Positions 1-6,051 of a DNA stretch of 12,613 nt are shown here, in pieces. Every line of letters starts with the position of its first letter. Within the stretch, counting starts at the first letter, position 1. The stretch spans positions 1 to 12,613 of the forward strand of contig DASUMP010000111.1 of the NCBI GenBank assembly GCA_036277635.1, read 5' to 3'. Both the position numbers and the translations under genes were made by a program. The DNA comes from DASUMP01 sp036277635 (GTDB taxonomy: Bacteria; Actinomycetota; Acidimicrobiia; IMCC26256; PALSA-610). Below the pieces are notes generated by a model, which ran no database searches, had not been told where the DNA came from, and saw only the letters and a list, made by a program, of their open reading frames with translations.

Positions 1-378
1 CTCGACCACACGGTGTACGAGGGGATCTGGCTCACGGTCATCGACGAGGGGCCCGGTCACTGGCCGGGCAGCGCGATGCCAGGTGAACGGGGCAACACCG
101 TGTTCCCCGGTCACCGCGTCACGAACTCGCGCCCGTTCTACGACCTCGACCAGCTGGTGCCGGGCGACGAGGTGATCTTCCGCACCGCCGACGGCGAGTT
201 CACGTACGCGGTCACGGGGACACAGATCGTGGTCCCGACCGACATGTGGGTCGTGAACCCGACCGAGACGCCCACGATGACGTTGATCGCCTGCCACCCG
301 AAGGGGAGCGCCCGCCAGCGCATCGTCGTGAAGGGTGACCTCGTGCGGTCGTCGCCGACCACGAGCAACGGAACCTGA
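1..378 (+). CDS. class E sortase, 3' part (5' end outside window)
   Basis: This is the C-terminal portion of a sortase, a cysteine transpeptidase that attaches surface proteins to the cell wall or assembles pili. The reading frame is open to base 1, so the gene starts outside the window; the GTG at 13 is internal and not a real start. The catalytic triad is visible: His in FPGHRV (codon 112-114), Cys in the TLIACHP motif (codon 292-294, matching the sortase TLxTC signature), and Arg in the SARQRIVV segment (the ARQR around 313-321). The spacing and the C-terminal TLxxCHP-SARQR pattern are typical of class E sortases of actinobacteria, which in known cases act on LAxTG-type signals. No C-terminal membrane segment is present, so an N-terminal anchor would lie upstream. 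The stop is TGA at 376-378. No sorting-signal substrate gene is visible nearby. Class E over class D or F is a judgement from the motif only. Confidence 0.85.
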   Translation, partial: LDHTVYEGIWLTVIDEGPGHWPGSAMPGERGNTVFPGHRVTNSRPFYDLDQLVPGDEVIFRTADGEFTYAVTGTQIVVPTDMWVVNPTETPTMTLIACHPKGSARQRIVVKGDLVRSSPTTSNGT

Positions 379-385
379 ACCTCGG

Positions 386-391
386 TACGGT
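386..391 (+). promoter_or_regulatory. -10 hexamer TACGGT of a leaderless promoter
   Basis: TACGGT ends 6 nt before the ATG at 398. Transcription normally starts 6-7 nt after the hexamer, so the message should begin at or next to the start codon. No clear -35 box is visible. No Shine-Dalgarno sequence precedes the ATG, which fits. The promoter lies just after the sortase stop codon. Confidence 0.6.
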
Positions 392-397
392 CGCGCC

Positions 398-1186
398 ATG
401 ACGCGACCGACTGCCCTCGTGACGGGTGCCTCCGCCGGCATCGGCGCCGAGTTCGCCCGCCTGCTCGCCCCCGACCACGACCTCGTGCTCGTCGCCCGTG
501 ACGCGGCGCGCCTCGAAGCGCTCGCCAAGGAGCTCGCCGACGCGCACGGCACCGCGAGCGAAGTGCTGGCCGCCGACCTCGGCGACGACACGCAGCTCGC
601 GAGCGTCGAGGCCCGCATCGCCGACGCGTCCCGACCGGTCGACATCGTCGTGAACAACGCGGGCTTCGGAACCGTCGGCGAGTTCGCCGAGCTGCCGGTC
701 GAGCGCGAAGACGCGATGGTGCGCCTCAACGTGCTCGCGTTGACGCGTCTGTCACACGCGGCCGCCCGCACGATGACCGCGCGAGGAACCGGTGGCATCC
801 TCAACGTCGCGTCGCTCGGCGCGTTCGCGCCCGTGCCTCGCATGGCGGTCTACGGCGCCACCAAGGCGTTCATCTCGAGCTTCACGCAGGCGCTGCACGA
901 AGAGCTGCTCGGCACCGGCGTGCGCGTGTCGTGCCTGTGCCCCGGATTCACGCGCACCGAGTTCCAAGCGCGCGCCGGCGTGACCGGTGGCGGTCCGGCG
1001 ATGCTGTGGGCCAGCGCGCGCGACGTCGCGCAGGCCGGCCTCGCGGGCCTCGCCGGGAACAAGGCCCTCGTCGTGCCGGGAGCGCTCAACGCTACGGGCG
1101 CGACGTTGACGAAGCTGACCCCCGCAGTGTTGGCGCGCAAGATCTCCGGGCAGATCATGCGGCGCGCCGAGGGCGGATCGATCTGA
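398..1186 (+). CDS. SDR family NAD(P)-dependent oxidoreductase
   Basis: This is a 262-aa classical short-chain dehydrogenase/reductase, the usual length for the family, with a single Rossmann fold and a likely cytosolic location. Motifs in order: the cofactor-binding TGASAGIG at residues 9-16, NNAG at 86-89, structural/catalytic Asn111, catalytic Ser139 (NVASLG), and the YxxxK pair Tyr152/Lys156 in YGATK. Following these is CPGFTRTEF (181-189), the usual PG-T motif. Arg34 in the VAR segment after beta-2 suggests NADP(H) preference, as an inference. The substrate cannot be read from sequence; the closest general type is the DltE/YqjQ-like SDR annotated only as short-chain dehydrogenase. I chose ATG 398 over the in-frame start at 335 because 335 lies inside the sortase gene, adds 21 residues before the Rossmann strand, and because the TACGGT hexamer is placed 6 nt before 398. 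It converges with the next gene across only 22 nt. Confidence 0.9.
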   Translation: MTRPTALVTGASAGIGAEFARLLAPDHDLVLVARDAARLEALAKELADAHGTASEVLAADLGDDTQLASVEARIADASRPVDIVVNNAGFGTVGEFAELPVEREDAMVRLNVLALTRLSHAAARTMTARGTGGILNVASLGAFAPVPRMAVYGATKAFISSFTQALHEELLGTGVRVSCLCPGFTRTEFQARAGVTGGGPAMLWASARDVAQAGLAGLAGNKALVVPGALNATGATLTKLTPAVLARKISGQIMRRAEGGSI

Positions 1187-1208
1187 CGGGCGGCGTCGAC
1201 GCGGTCGG

Positions 1209-2423
1209 TCAACCGGCGATGAGCCGGAACACGTCGCCGGCGCGCGACACGACGTAGAGCTCACCGGCGGCGTCTTCGCCGAACGACGCGACCTCGGCGA
1301 CCTCGACGCCGAGCGGGCGCTGGTCGACGAGCTGGCCGTCGCGCTCGACGAGTCCGATCAGCGCACCCGCGGCGAAGTCGGCGAACACGTACACGCCGCG
1401 CAGTGCAGGTATCGCCGCGCCTCGGTACACGAAGCCGCCCGTGACGGCGCGACCGTTGTCGTGGTCGTACTCGTAGATCGGGTCGCGGGGATCGAGCGCG
1501 TCGACGTCGAGGTAGTAGTGCGCCCCCTCGCGCGCGTTCCACCCCCAGTTGACCCCCGCTTGGTCGCCGTCGGCGGCGAAGTCGATCTCCTCCCACGCGT
1601 TCTGACCGACGTCGCCGATCCACAGGTCGCCGGTGGCGCGGTCGAACGAGAACCGCCACGGGTTGCGCAGCCCGTACATCCAGATCTCGCCGCGCGCCCC
1701 CGCGGTCCCGACGAACGGGTTGTCGGCGGGGATCGTGTACGCGGCTCCGTCACCCGGTGTCGGATCGATGCGCAGGATCTTGCCGAGCAGGGTCGACAGG
1801 TCCTGGGCGTTGCCCTGCGGATCGCCGCCGCTGCCGCCGTCGCCGAGCGCGATGTAGAGCATGCCGTCGGGGCCGAAGGCGAGGTGCCCGCCGTTGTGGT
1901 TCGAGAACGGCTGCGCGACGGTGAGCAGCTCGCGGCGTGTCGAGGGATCGACCGACCCGTCGTCGCGCACCGCGAACTCCTGGACGCGCGTGTCGCCGGC
2001 AGTGTCGGTGAAGTCGAGGTAGAGCCGGTCACCGGCGGGGGAGAACGCGAGCCCGAGCAGCCCCTGCTCGTTGCCCGCGTCGGTGATGTCGCCGGTGAGG
2101 TCGAGGACGGGCTCGGGGTCGACCGTCCCGTCGTGCGCGCGCCGGACGCGCCCGGGTTGCTCGGCGATGTACAGCGCGGGGTCCCCGGCCCGCACCGCGA
2201 ACGCGATGGGTCGTTCGAGACCGCTCGCGACGCGTTCCACGGCGACGCTGACCTCGGCGAGTCCCGCCGGTACGGAGGTCGTGGTCGACGTTCCCGGCGA
2301 TGTCGTCGCCGTCGTGCTCGGCGCGCTCGACGGATCAGCGTCGGACTCGTCGTCGGAAGCGCACCCGCCCACCAGTACGAGCACCGACGCAAGCGTCGTG
2401 AGGACCAGCGCGGTGCGTCGCAC
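1209..2423 (-). CDS. PQQ-dependent sugar dehydrogenase family lipoprotein (glucose/sorbosone dehydrogenase)
   Basis: This is a 404-aa exported six-bladed beta-propeller of the GSDH family (soluble glucose dehydrogenase / aldose sugar dehydrogenase YliI type), which oxidises sugars with PQQ and calcium. The N-terminus is a lipoprotein signal: MRR, a hydrophobic stretch, then the lipobox LVGGC with Cys21, followed by a Ser/Thr/Pro-rich linker to about residue 52. Family signatures are AEQPGRV (87-93), the active-site NHNGGH (175-180; its His is the usual catalytic base), the calcium-binding ALGDGGSGGDPQGN (192-205), RNPWRFSFD (253-261), GDVGQNAWEEID (270-281) and NWGWN (292-296). The start is GTG at 2423-2421. 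It is chosen because a TAGCCT hexamer lies 6 nt upstream on the minus strand and the signal peptide starts properly there. No PQQ synthesis genes are in view, so cofactor supply is unknown. True sugar substrate and activity are not deducible. Confidence 0.9.
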   Translation of the reverse strand: MRRTALVLTTLASVLVLVGGCASDDESDADPSSAPSTTATTSPGTSTTTSVPAGLAEVSVAVERVASGLERPIAFAVRAGDPALYIAEQPGRVRRAHDGTVDPEPVLDLTGDITDAGNEQGLLGLAFSPAGDRLYLDFTDTAGDTRVQEFAVRDDGSVDPSTRRELLTVAQPFSNHNGGHLAFGPDGMLYIALGDGGSGGDPQGNAQDLSTLLGKILRIDPTPGDGAAYTIPADNPFVGTAGARGEIWMYGLRNPWRFSFDRATGDLWIGDVGQNAWEEIDFAADGDQAGVNWGWNAREGAHYYLDVDALDPRDPIYEYDHDNGRAVTGGFVYRGAAIPALRGVYVFADFAAGALIGLVERDGQLVDQRPLGVEVAEVASFGEDAAGELYVVSRAGDVFRLIAG

Positions 2424-2429
2424 GGCGGC

Positions 2430-2435
2430 AGGCTA
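2430..2435 (-). promoter_or_regulatory. -10 hexamer TAGCCT of a leaderless minus-strand promoter
   Basis: Read on the minus strand, TAGCCT is followed by 6 nt and then the GTG start of the sugar dehydrogenase lipoprotein gene (2423-2421). This predicts a leaderless transcript beginning with GTG. There is no Shine-Dalgarno sequence. It is one half of a divergent promoter pair with the TAGCAT hexamer at 2469-2474. Confidence 0.55.
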
Positions 2436-2468
2436 ACGATCGCTCGGGGCGGTGACCGCGCGGCTGCG

Positions 2469-2474
2469 TAGCAT
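2469..2474 (+). promoter_or_regulatory. -10 hexamer TAGCAT of a leaderless promoter
   Basis: TAGCAT is followed by 7 nt and then GTG at 2482, the predicted first base of the message and of the coding region. It overlaps a competing ATG at 2473, which would therefore not be transcribed. This decides the start of the ApgM-family gene. Confidence 0.55.
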
Positions 2475-2481
2475 GCGGCGC

Positions 2482-3651
2482 GTGAAGTACGTCGTGTTCG
2501 TGCCCGACGGGTGTGCCGACGAGCCGATCGGTTCGCTCGACGGGCGCACACCACTCGAAGTCGCGCAGATGCCTCGGCTCGCGTCCCTCGCGGCGCGAGG
2601 CGAAGTCGGTCGGGCGCGGGTGATCCCCGACGGCTTGCCCGCGGGCAGCGACGTCGGGAACATGGCGATCCTCGGCTTCGATCCGCGGCGCTACCACACG
2701 GGTCGCGCGCCCATCGAAGCTGCCGCGATGGGTGTCGAGCTCGGTCCCGACGAGGTCGCGTACCGCTGCAACCTGGTCACCCTCTCCGACGACGAGCCGC
2801 CGCGCATGATCGACTTCGCCGCGGGTCACGTGTCGAGCGAGCAGAGCCACCCGATCGTCGCGGCGCTGGATCGGCACCTCGGTGGTGGGCGCGACGGCGT
2901 GCGCTTCCACCCGGGCGTCGAGTACCGGCACCTGTGCGTCGTGCCGAGTGCGTGGGCCGACGCCACGTGCGTGCCTCCGCACGACCTCACGGGCCAGGTC
3001 GCGGTGCAGCCCACGGGTCCCGCCGCGCCCCGGCTGCGCGCGCTCATGGATGCGTCGCGCGACGTCGTCGCCGCGTCCGCGCGCGACGTCGGCTCGGTCG
3101 CGACGCAGATCTGGCTGTGGGGACAGGGAATCAAGCCGGCCTTGCCCCGGTTCGAGGACGTGTACGGCGTGACCGGCGCGATGACGTCGGCAGTCGACCT
3201 CGTCCAGGGACTCGGCGTGTTGACCGGCATCCGCGTGGTCGACGTCCCGACGGCGTCGGCCGGCTTCGACAACGACTACGAGGCCCAGGCGCGAGCGTGC
3301 ATCGAGTCGCTCGACGACCACGACCTGTTCGTCCTGCACGTCGAGGCCACCGACGAGGCCGGCCACCAAGGTCTCGTCGACGTGAAGGTCGACGCCCTCG
3401 AGCGGTGGGACCGCGAGATCATCGGCCCGGTCGTCGACGCGCTCGAACGGCGAGCCGAACCGTTCCGGGTGCTGCTCTTGCCCGACCACGCGACGCCGTG
3501 CGAGCTGGGCACGCACACCGCGGCGCCGGTGCCGTACCTGTTCTTCGACTCCAGCGTGTCCGGCGCCGGTGGCACGTACGACGAGCCGTCGGTCGCGGGG
3601 GCGCCCGTCGTCGAGGCCCACACCCTGATGGGTCGACTCGTCGCCCGCTGA
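2482..3651 (+). CDS. ApgM-type phosphoglycerate mutase family / proposed homoserine kinase
   Basis: This is a 389-aa member of the alkaline-phosphatase superfamily, archaeal-type cofactor-independent phosphoglycerate mutase (ApgM) branch. The metal and phosphate ligands can be followed: Asp9 (VPDG), nucleophile Ser56 in GSDVGNMAILG, then DEAGH (Asp291, His295), PDHATP (Asp335, His336) and GTHT (His345). LWGQG (212-216) and the GFDNDYEA segment are also typical. Family knowledge: one subgroup (TIGR02535) lies with threonine-pathway genes in genomes lacking ThrB and was proposed to be a homoserine kinase. Here the gene sits directly upstream of rho, the slot filled by thrB in many actinobacteria, which favours that role, but 3-/2-phosphoglycerate mutase activity cannot be excluded. 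GTG 2482 is chosen over 2452 and ATG 2473 because the protein then begins with the canonical MKYVVF strand and TAGCAT ends 7 nt before it. Confidence 0.85.
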   Translation: MKYVVFVPDGCADEPIGSLDGRTPLEVAQMPRLASLAARGEVGRARVIPDGLPAGSDVGNMAILGFDPRRYHTGRAPIEAAAMGVELGPDEVAYRCNLVTLSDDEPPRMIDFAAGHVSSEQSHPIVAALDRHLGGGRDGVRFHPGVEYRHLCVVPSAWADATCVPPHDLTGQVAVQPTGPAAPRLRALMDASRDVVAASARDVGSVATQIWLWGQGIKPALPRFEDVYGVTGAMTSAVDLVQGLGVLTGIRVVDVPTASAGFDNDYEAQARACIESLDDHDLFVLHVEATDEAGHQGLVDVKVDALERWDREIIGPVVDALERRAEPFRVLLLPDHATPCELGTHTAAPVPYLFFDSSVSGAGGTYDEPSVAGAPVVEAHTLMGRLVAR

Positions 3652-3669
3652 GCCCGTGGCCGCCGGCCG

Positions 3670-3684
3670 CCCGGGTGCTCCGGG
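3670..3684 (+). terminator. possible weak hairpin terminator after the ApgM-family gene
   Basis: CCCGG and CCGGG can pair around a 5-nt loop (GTGCT), 18 nt after the stop codon of the ApgM-family gene. There is no T-tract, the stem is only 5 bp, and such hairpins are common by chance in DNA this rich in GC. It is listed because it lies between a gene end and the next promoter. Confidence 0.2.
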
Positions 3685-3701
3685 ACCGAGGCGAGGCGGT
3701 G

Positions 3702-3707
3702 TAAGGT
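3702..3707 (+). promoter_or_regulatory. -10 hexamer TAAGGT of the rho promoter
   Basis: TAAGGT preceded by G matches the TANNNT pattern seen before other genes here, but the next credible start codon is rho ATG at 3972. With transcription starting near 3714, rho would have an untranslated leader of about 258 nt. No clear -35 box is visible. Read-through from the upstream ApgM-family gene is also possible. Confidence 0.5.
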
Positions 3708-3713
3708 GATCCC

Positions 3714-3971
3714 GATCCCTCGAGACCCGGTCCCCGGGCTCACGACCCCACGCAGCGCGGTGTACCGCTGGTGCGGGAGGTCACCGGTCGGTCCGGGATC
3801 CCCACGAATGCTCGTCCCCGCCTCCCGCGCGGACCGCAGCCCTGGTGCACCTGCGAGGTATCCCGTCCGCCGGCGTGAGCCATCCCCGGTGCGACCGGTT
3901 GGCAACCCCTCACCACCCACCCGTCCCGAGCGGAGCCGGGCTTCCCGCCCGACACCCGCCGAGGAGAGGCA
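3714..3971 (+). promoter_or_regulatory. rho 5' leader, C-rich, candidate Rho-dependent autoregulatory region
   Basis: This stretch of about 258 nt holds no convincing gene. Its second half is strongly C-rich: 50 C against 27 G in 3861-3960, with CACCACCCACCCGTCCC at 3911-3927, a composition typical of Rho loading (rut) sites. Possible structures are a perfect 8-bp stem of 3773-3780 (GCGGGAGG) with 3821-3828 (CCTCCCGC), a CCCGG/CCGGG hairpin near 3727-3738, CCGGT-GCG-ACCGG at 3886-3898, and GGTT-GGC-AACC at 3897-3907, which overlaps the previous hairpin and would exclude it. Rho genes in other bacteria are autoregulated by premature termination in the leader; the same is inferred here. Confidence 0.5.
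3961..3969 (+). promoter_or_regulatory. strong Shine-Dalgarno sequence of rho
   Basis: GAGGAGAGG lies just before the rho ATG at 3972, with GGAG placed 5 nt from the start. It is the best ribosome binding site in the window and fixes the rho start. It contrasts with the leaderless genes around it. Confidence 0.8.
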
Positions 3972-5738
3972 ATGACCGAGACCTTCGACCGATCCCAGCT
4001 CGACGGCAAGGATCGCGAACAGCTGTCCACCATCGCGAGCGCGCTCGGCGTGAAGTCGATCAGTCGCCTGAAGAAGGCCGAGCTGATCGATGCGATCGTC
4101 GGCGCGGCCGGCGGTGCGAACGGCGCGAGCGACGCCAAGCCGCGGCGGATCCGATCGACCAAGCCCGCCGCCGACGATCTCGACGCGCTGGCGGCCGAAC
4201 AAGATGCGCTCGCGGCCGGGCCCGCGTCCAACGGCGACGACATGGCGCTCATCCGGCCGCGGCGCGGATCGGGTGGGTCGACCGCGACGACCGCGACTGC
4301 GACCACGACTGCGGACTCGACGAGCGGCGGTGCGAGCAACGGTGAGGCGGCGGGAGCGTCGAGCACTGCCCCGACGTCGGCGTCGACCGCTGACGCGCCC
4401 ACGCGCACGGATCGTCCCGAACGCACCGACCGGGGCGATCGTCACAACGAGCGGAACGATCGCAACAACGACCGCGACGGCGGCCAATGGCAAGACGGCG
4501 ACGGCAACAAGCGCCGGCGCCGGCGGCGCGGGCGCGAGCGCGACCGGGAGCGCACCGACCGTGAACCGCGCGTCGACGAAGGCGGCGGCGGTGGTGGCGG
4601 CAGCGGCGAGCCGATCCCGATCGAGGGGTTGCTCGACCTGCGCGACGAGGGCTACGGGTTCCTGCGCACGACCGGGTACCTCGCGGGCCGCAACGACGCG
4701 TACGTGTCGGCGTCGCAGGTCCGCCGGTTCAGCCTGCGCAAGGGCGACTACCTCCAGGGCGCGACGCGTCCGCCGGCGAGCAACGAGAAGTACCCGGCGC
4801 TCATGCGGGTCGACACGATCAACGGCATGACGCCCGACGAGGCGCGCACTCGCGCCCGGTTCGAAGACCTCACGCCGCTGTTCCCCGACGAGCGGCTCCG
4901 GCTCGAGCTCGCCGACGAGCCGCTCGAGATGACGGGTCGGATCATCGATCTCGTCGCCCCGATCGGCAAGGGCCAGCGCGGCATGATCGTGTCTCCGCCG
5001 AAGGCCGGCAAGACGACGATCATGAAGCAGATCGTCTACTCGGTGGAGCGCAACAACCCCGAGACCCACGTGATGGTCCTCCTCGTCGACGAACGTCCCG
5101 AAGAGGTCACCGACATGCGCCGCCACGTGCTGCGCGCCGAGGTGGTCGCGTCGACGTTCGACCGGCCCTCCGACGAGCACTGCCATGTCGCCGAGCTCAC
5201 GATCGAGCGGGCGAAGCGACTCGTCGAGCTGGGCAAAGACGTCGTGATCATCCTCGACGGCATCACGCGCCTCGCGCGGGCCTACAACCTGGCGGCCCCG
5301 GCGTCGGGGCGCATCATGTCCGGCGGCATCGACGCCGGCGCGCTCTACCCGCCGAAGAAGTTCTTCGGTGCGGCCCGCAACGTCGAAGAGGGAGGGTCGC
5401 TCACGATCATCGCGACTGCCCTCGTCGAGACGAACTCGAAGATGGACGAGCACATCTTCGAGGAGTTCAAGGGCACCGGCAACATGGAGCTGCGCCTCGA
5501 CCGGCGCCTCGCGGATCGCCGGGTCTACCCGGCGATCGACGTCGAGCAGTCGGGAACACGCCACGAGGAGCTGTTGTTCGATCGCAGTGCGCTCCAGCAG
5601 GTCTGGAAGCTGCGCCGGGTGCTGAACGCGCTCGAGAGCGGTTCGGGTCTCGAGCTGCTCATCGACAAGATCCGCACCACCAAGAGCAACGACGAGTTCC
5701 TGTCCGAGATCGCCAAGGCGCCCTCGGGCATGGCCTAG
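3972..5738 (+). CDS. rho: transcription termination factor Rho
   Basis: Rho is a hexameric RNA-dependent ATPase/helicase that loads on C-rich nascent RNA and ends transcription. This protein is 588 aa against 419 in E. coli. The N-terminal Rho_N helical domain spans about residues 8-45. Residues about 46-212 are a low-complexity insertion: Ala/Ser/Thr-rich, then Asn/Asp/Arg-rich (155-172), a basic RRRRRRGRERDRER stretch (181-194) and a glycine run (204-212). The cold-shock RNA-binding domain follows (about 214-265, with EGYGFLRT). The ATPase core has Walker A SPPKAGKTT (341-349), Walker B VVIILDGITR (424-433), LARAYN (434-439), the Q-loop SGGIDAGAL (450-458), and the arginine-finger region LDRRLADRRVYPAID (509-523). 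All catalytic elements look intact. Large N-terminal insertions are known in actinobacterial Rho proteins. The ATG is supported by the GAGGAGAGG site. Confidence 0.98.
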   Translation: MTETFDRSQLDGKDREQLSTIASALGVKSISRLKKAELIDAIVGAAGGANGASDAKPRRIRSTKPAADDLDALAAEQDALAAGPASNGDDMALIRPRRGSGGSTATTATATTTADSTSGGASNGEAAGASSTAPTSASTADAPTRTDRPERTDRGDRHNERNDRNNDRDGGQWQDGDGNKRRRRRRGRERDRERTDREPRVDEGGGGGGGSGEPIPIEGLLDLRDEGYGFLRTTGYLAGRNDAYVSASQVRRFSLRKGDYLQGATRPPASNEKYPALMRVDTINGMTPDEARTRARFEDLTPLFPDERLRLELADEPLEMTGRIIDLVAPIGKGQRGMIVSPPKAGKTTIMKQIVYSVERNNPETHVMVLLVDERPEEVTDMRRHVLRAEVVASTFDRPSDEHCHVAELTIERAKRLVELGKDVVIILDGITRLARAYNLAAPASGRIMSGGIDAGALYPPKKFFGAARNVEEGGSLTIIATALVETNSKMDEHIFEEFKGTGNMELRLDRRLADRRVYPAIDVEQSGTRHEELLFDRSALQQVWKLRRVLNALESGSGLELLIDKIRTTKSNDEFLSEIAKAPSGMA

Positions 5739-5751
5739 ACCACCGGCCGCG

Positions 5752-5781
5752 CTGACCGCCCCACGAACCGTTCCGTAGACT
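5752..5781 (+). promoter_or_regulatory. rpmE promoter (-35 CTGACC, -10 TAGACT)
   Basis: CTGACC at 5752-5757 resembles the -35 consensus TTGACA and is separated by 18 nt from TAGACT at 5776-5781. The start codon of rpmE is 10 nt after the hexamer, so the message would have only about 3-4 untranslated bases. It lies in the short space after rho and suggests that rpmE can be expressed independently of rho. Confidence 0.55.
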
Positions 5782-5791
5782 GCGAGCCATC

Positions 5792-6010
5792 ATGAAGACT
5801 GCGATCCATCCCGAGTACACCGAGTGCAAGGTGCACTGCTCGTGCGGCAACGAGTTCGTGACCCGCTCGACGGTCCCGAGCCTGCGGGTCGAGCTGTGCG
5901 CCGAGTGCCACCCCTTCTACACGGGCAAGCAGAAGCTCGTGGACACGGGCGGTCGAGTCGAGCGCTTCCAGCGCCGATACGCGAAGTCCCAGCCCAAGAA
6001 GAAGGCGTAG
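5792..6010 (+). CDS. rpmE: 50S ribosomal protein bL31 (zinc-binding type)
   Basis: This is a 72-aa ribosomal protein of the large subunit that helps bridge the two subunits. It begins MKTAIHPEY, the standard bL31 start, and carries the four zinc-ligand cysteines of the C+ type: Cys16 and Cys18 (CSCG), then Cys36 and Cys39 (CAECHPFYTG). The C-terminus is lysine-rich (PKKKA). Because it is the zinc-requiring form, a zinc-independent paralogue under zinc-responsive control may exist elsewhere, but none is in the window. The start ATG at 5792 has no Shine-Dalgarno sequence; a TAGACT hexamer lies 10 nt upstream. The position directly after rho is the conserved order in actinobacteria and many Firmicutes. 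Confidence 0.97.
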   Translation: MKTAIHPEYTECKVHCSCGNEFVTRSTVPSLRVELCAECHPFYTGKQKLVDTGGRVERFQRRYAKSQPKKKA

Positions 6011-6038
6011 GGGCCTCGAGCCACCGTCTCGCGCCGAC

Positions 6039-6045
6039 GAAAGGA
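6039..6045 (+). promoter_or_regulatory. Shine-Dalgarno sequence of the DUF1385 gene
   Basis: GAAAGGA ends 6 nt before ATG 6052 and selects this start over the upstream in-frame open region, which overlaps rpmE. Having a ribosome binding site and no visible promoter, the gene is probably translated from the rpmE message. Confidence 0.65.
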
Positions 6046-6051
6046 CCGTCG

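Noticed and set aside
335..397. Upstream extension of the short-chain dehydrogenase to a start at 335
   Set aside because: The extra 21 residues overlap the sortase gene, are Arg-rich and precede the normal N-terminal Rossmann strand. The promoter hexamer supports ATG 398.
1187..1208. Possible terminator between the convergent dehydrogenase genes
   Set aside because: The 22 nt contain only the short palindrome CGTCGACG and no stem long enough to call, so no terminator is annotated.
1358..2554. Minus-strand 398-codon open frame overlapping the sugar dehydrogenase gene
   Set aside because: It is a frame-shifted shadow of the real gene, with an Arg/Ser/Thr-rich product and no motifs.
3880..3945. 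SAM-riboswitch-like GGCAACCCCTCACC in the rho leader
   Set aside because: Only the short GGCAACC piece resembles SAM-I/SAM-IV elements. The surrounding paired core and other conserved bases could not be found, and rho is not an expected target.
3706..3975. 89-codon open frame in the rho leader ending in ATGA overlap with the rho start
   Set aside because: The overlap is tempting, but 23 of 89 codons end in A or T (about 74% G/C at third position) against about 93% in rpmE. Its GTG start overlaps the TAAGGT promoter hexamer, there is no ribosome binding site at internal starts, and the product is Pro/Arg-rich without a recognisable fold.
3276..5564. Long minus-strand open frame (762 codons) antisense to the ApgM-family gene and rho
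   Set aside because: It is opposite two well-supported genes with clear family motifs, and its product is repetitive Arg/Val/Ala-rich sequence with no domain. Long antisense frames are expected in DNA with such a high third-position G/C content.
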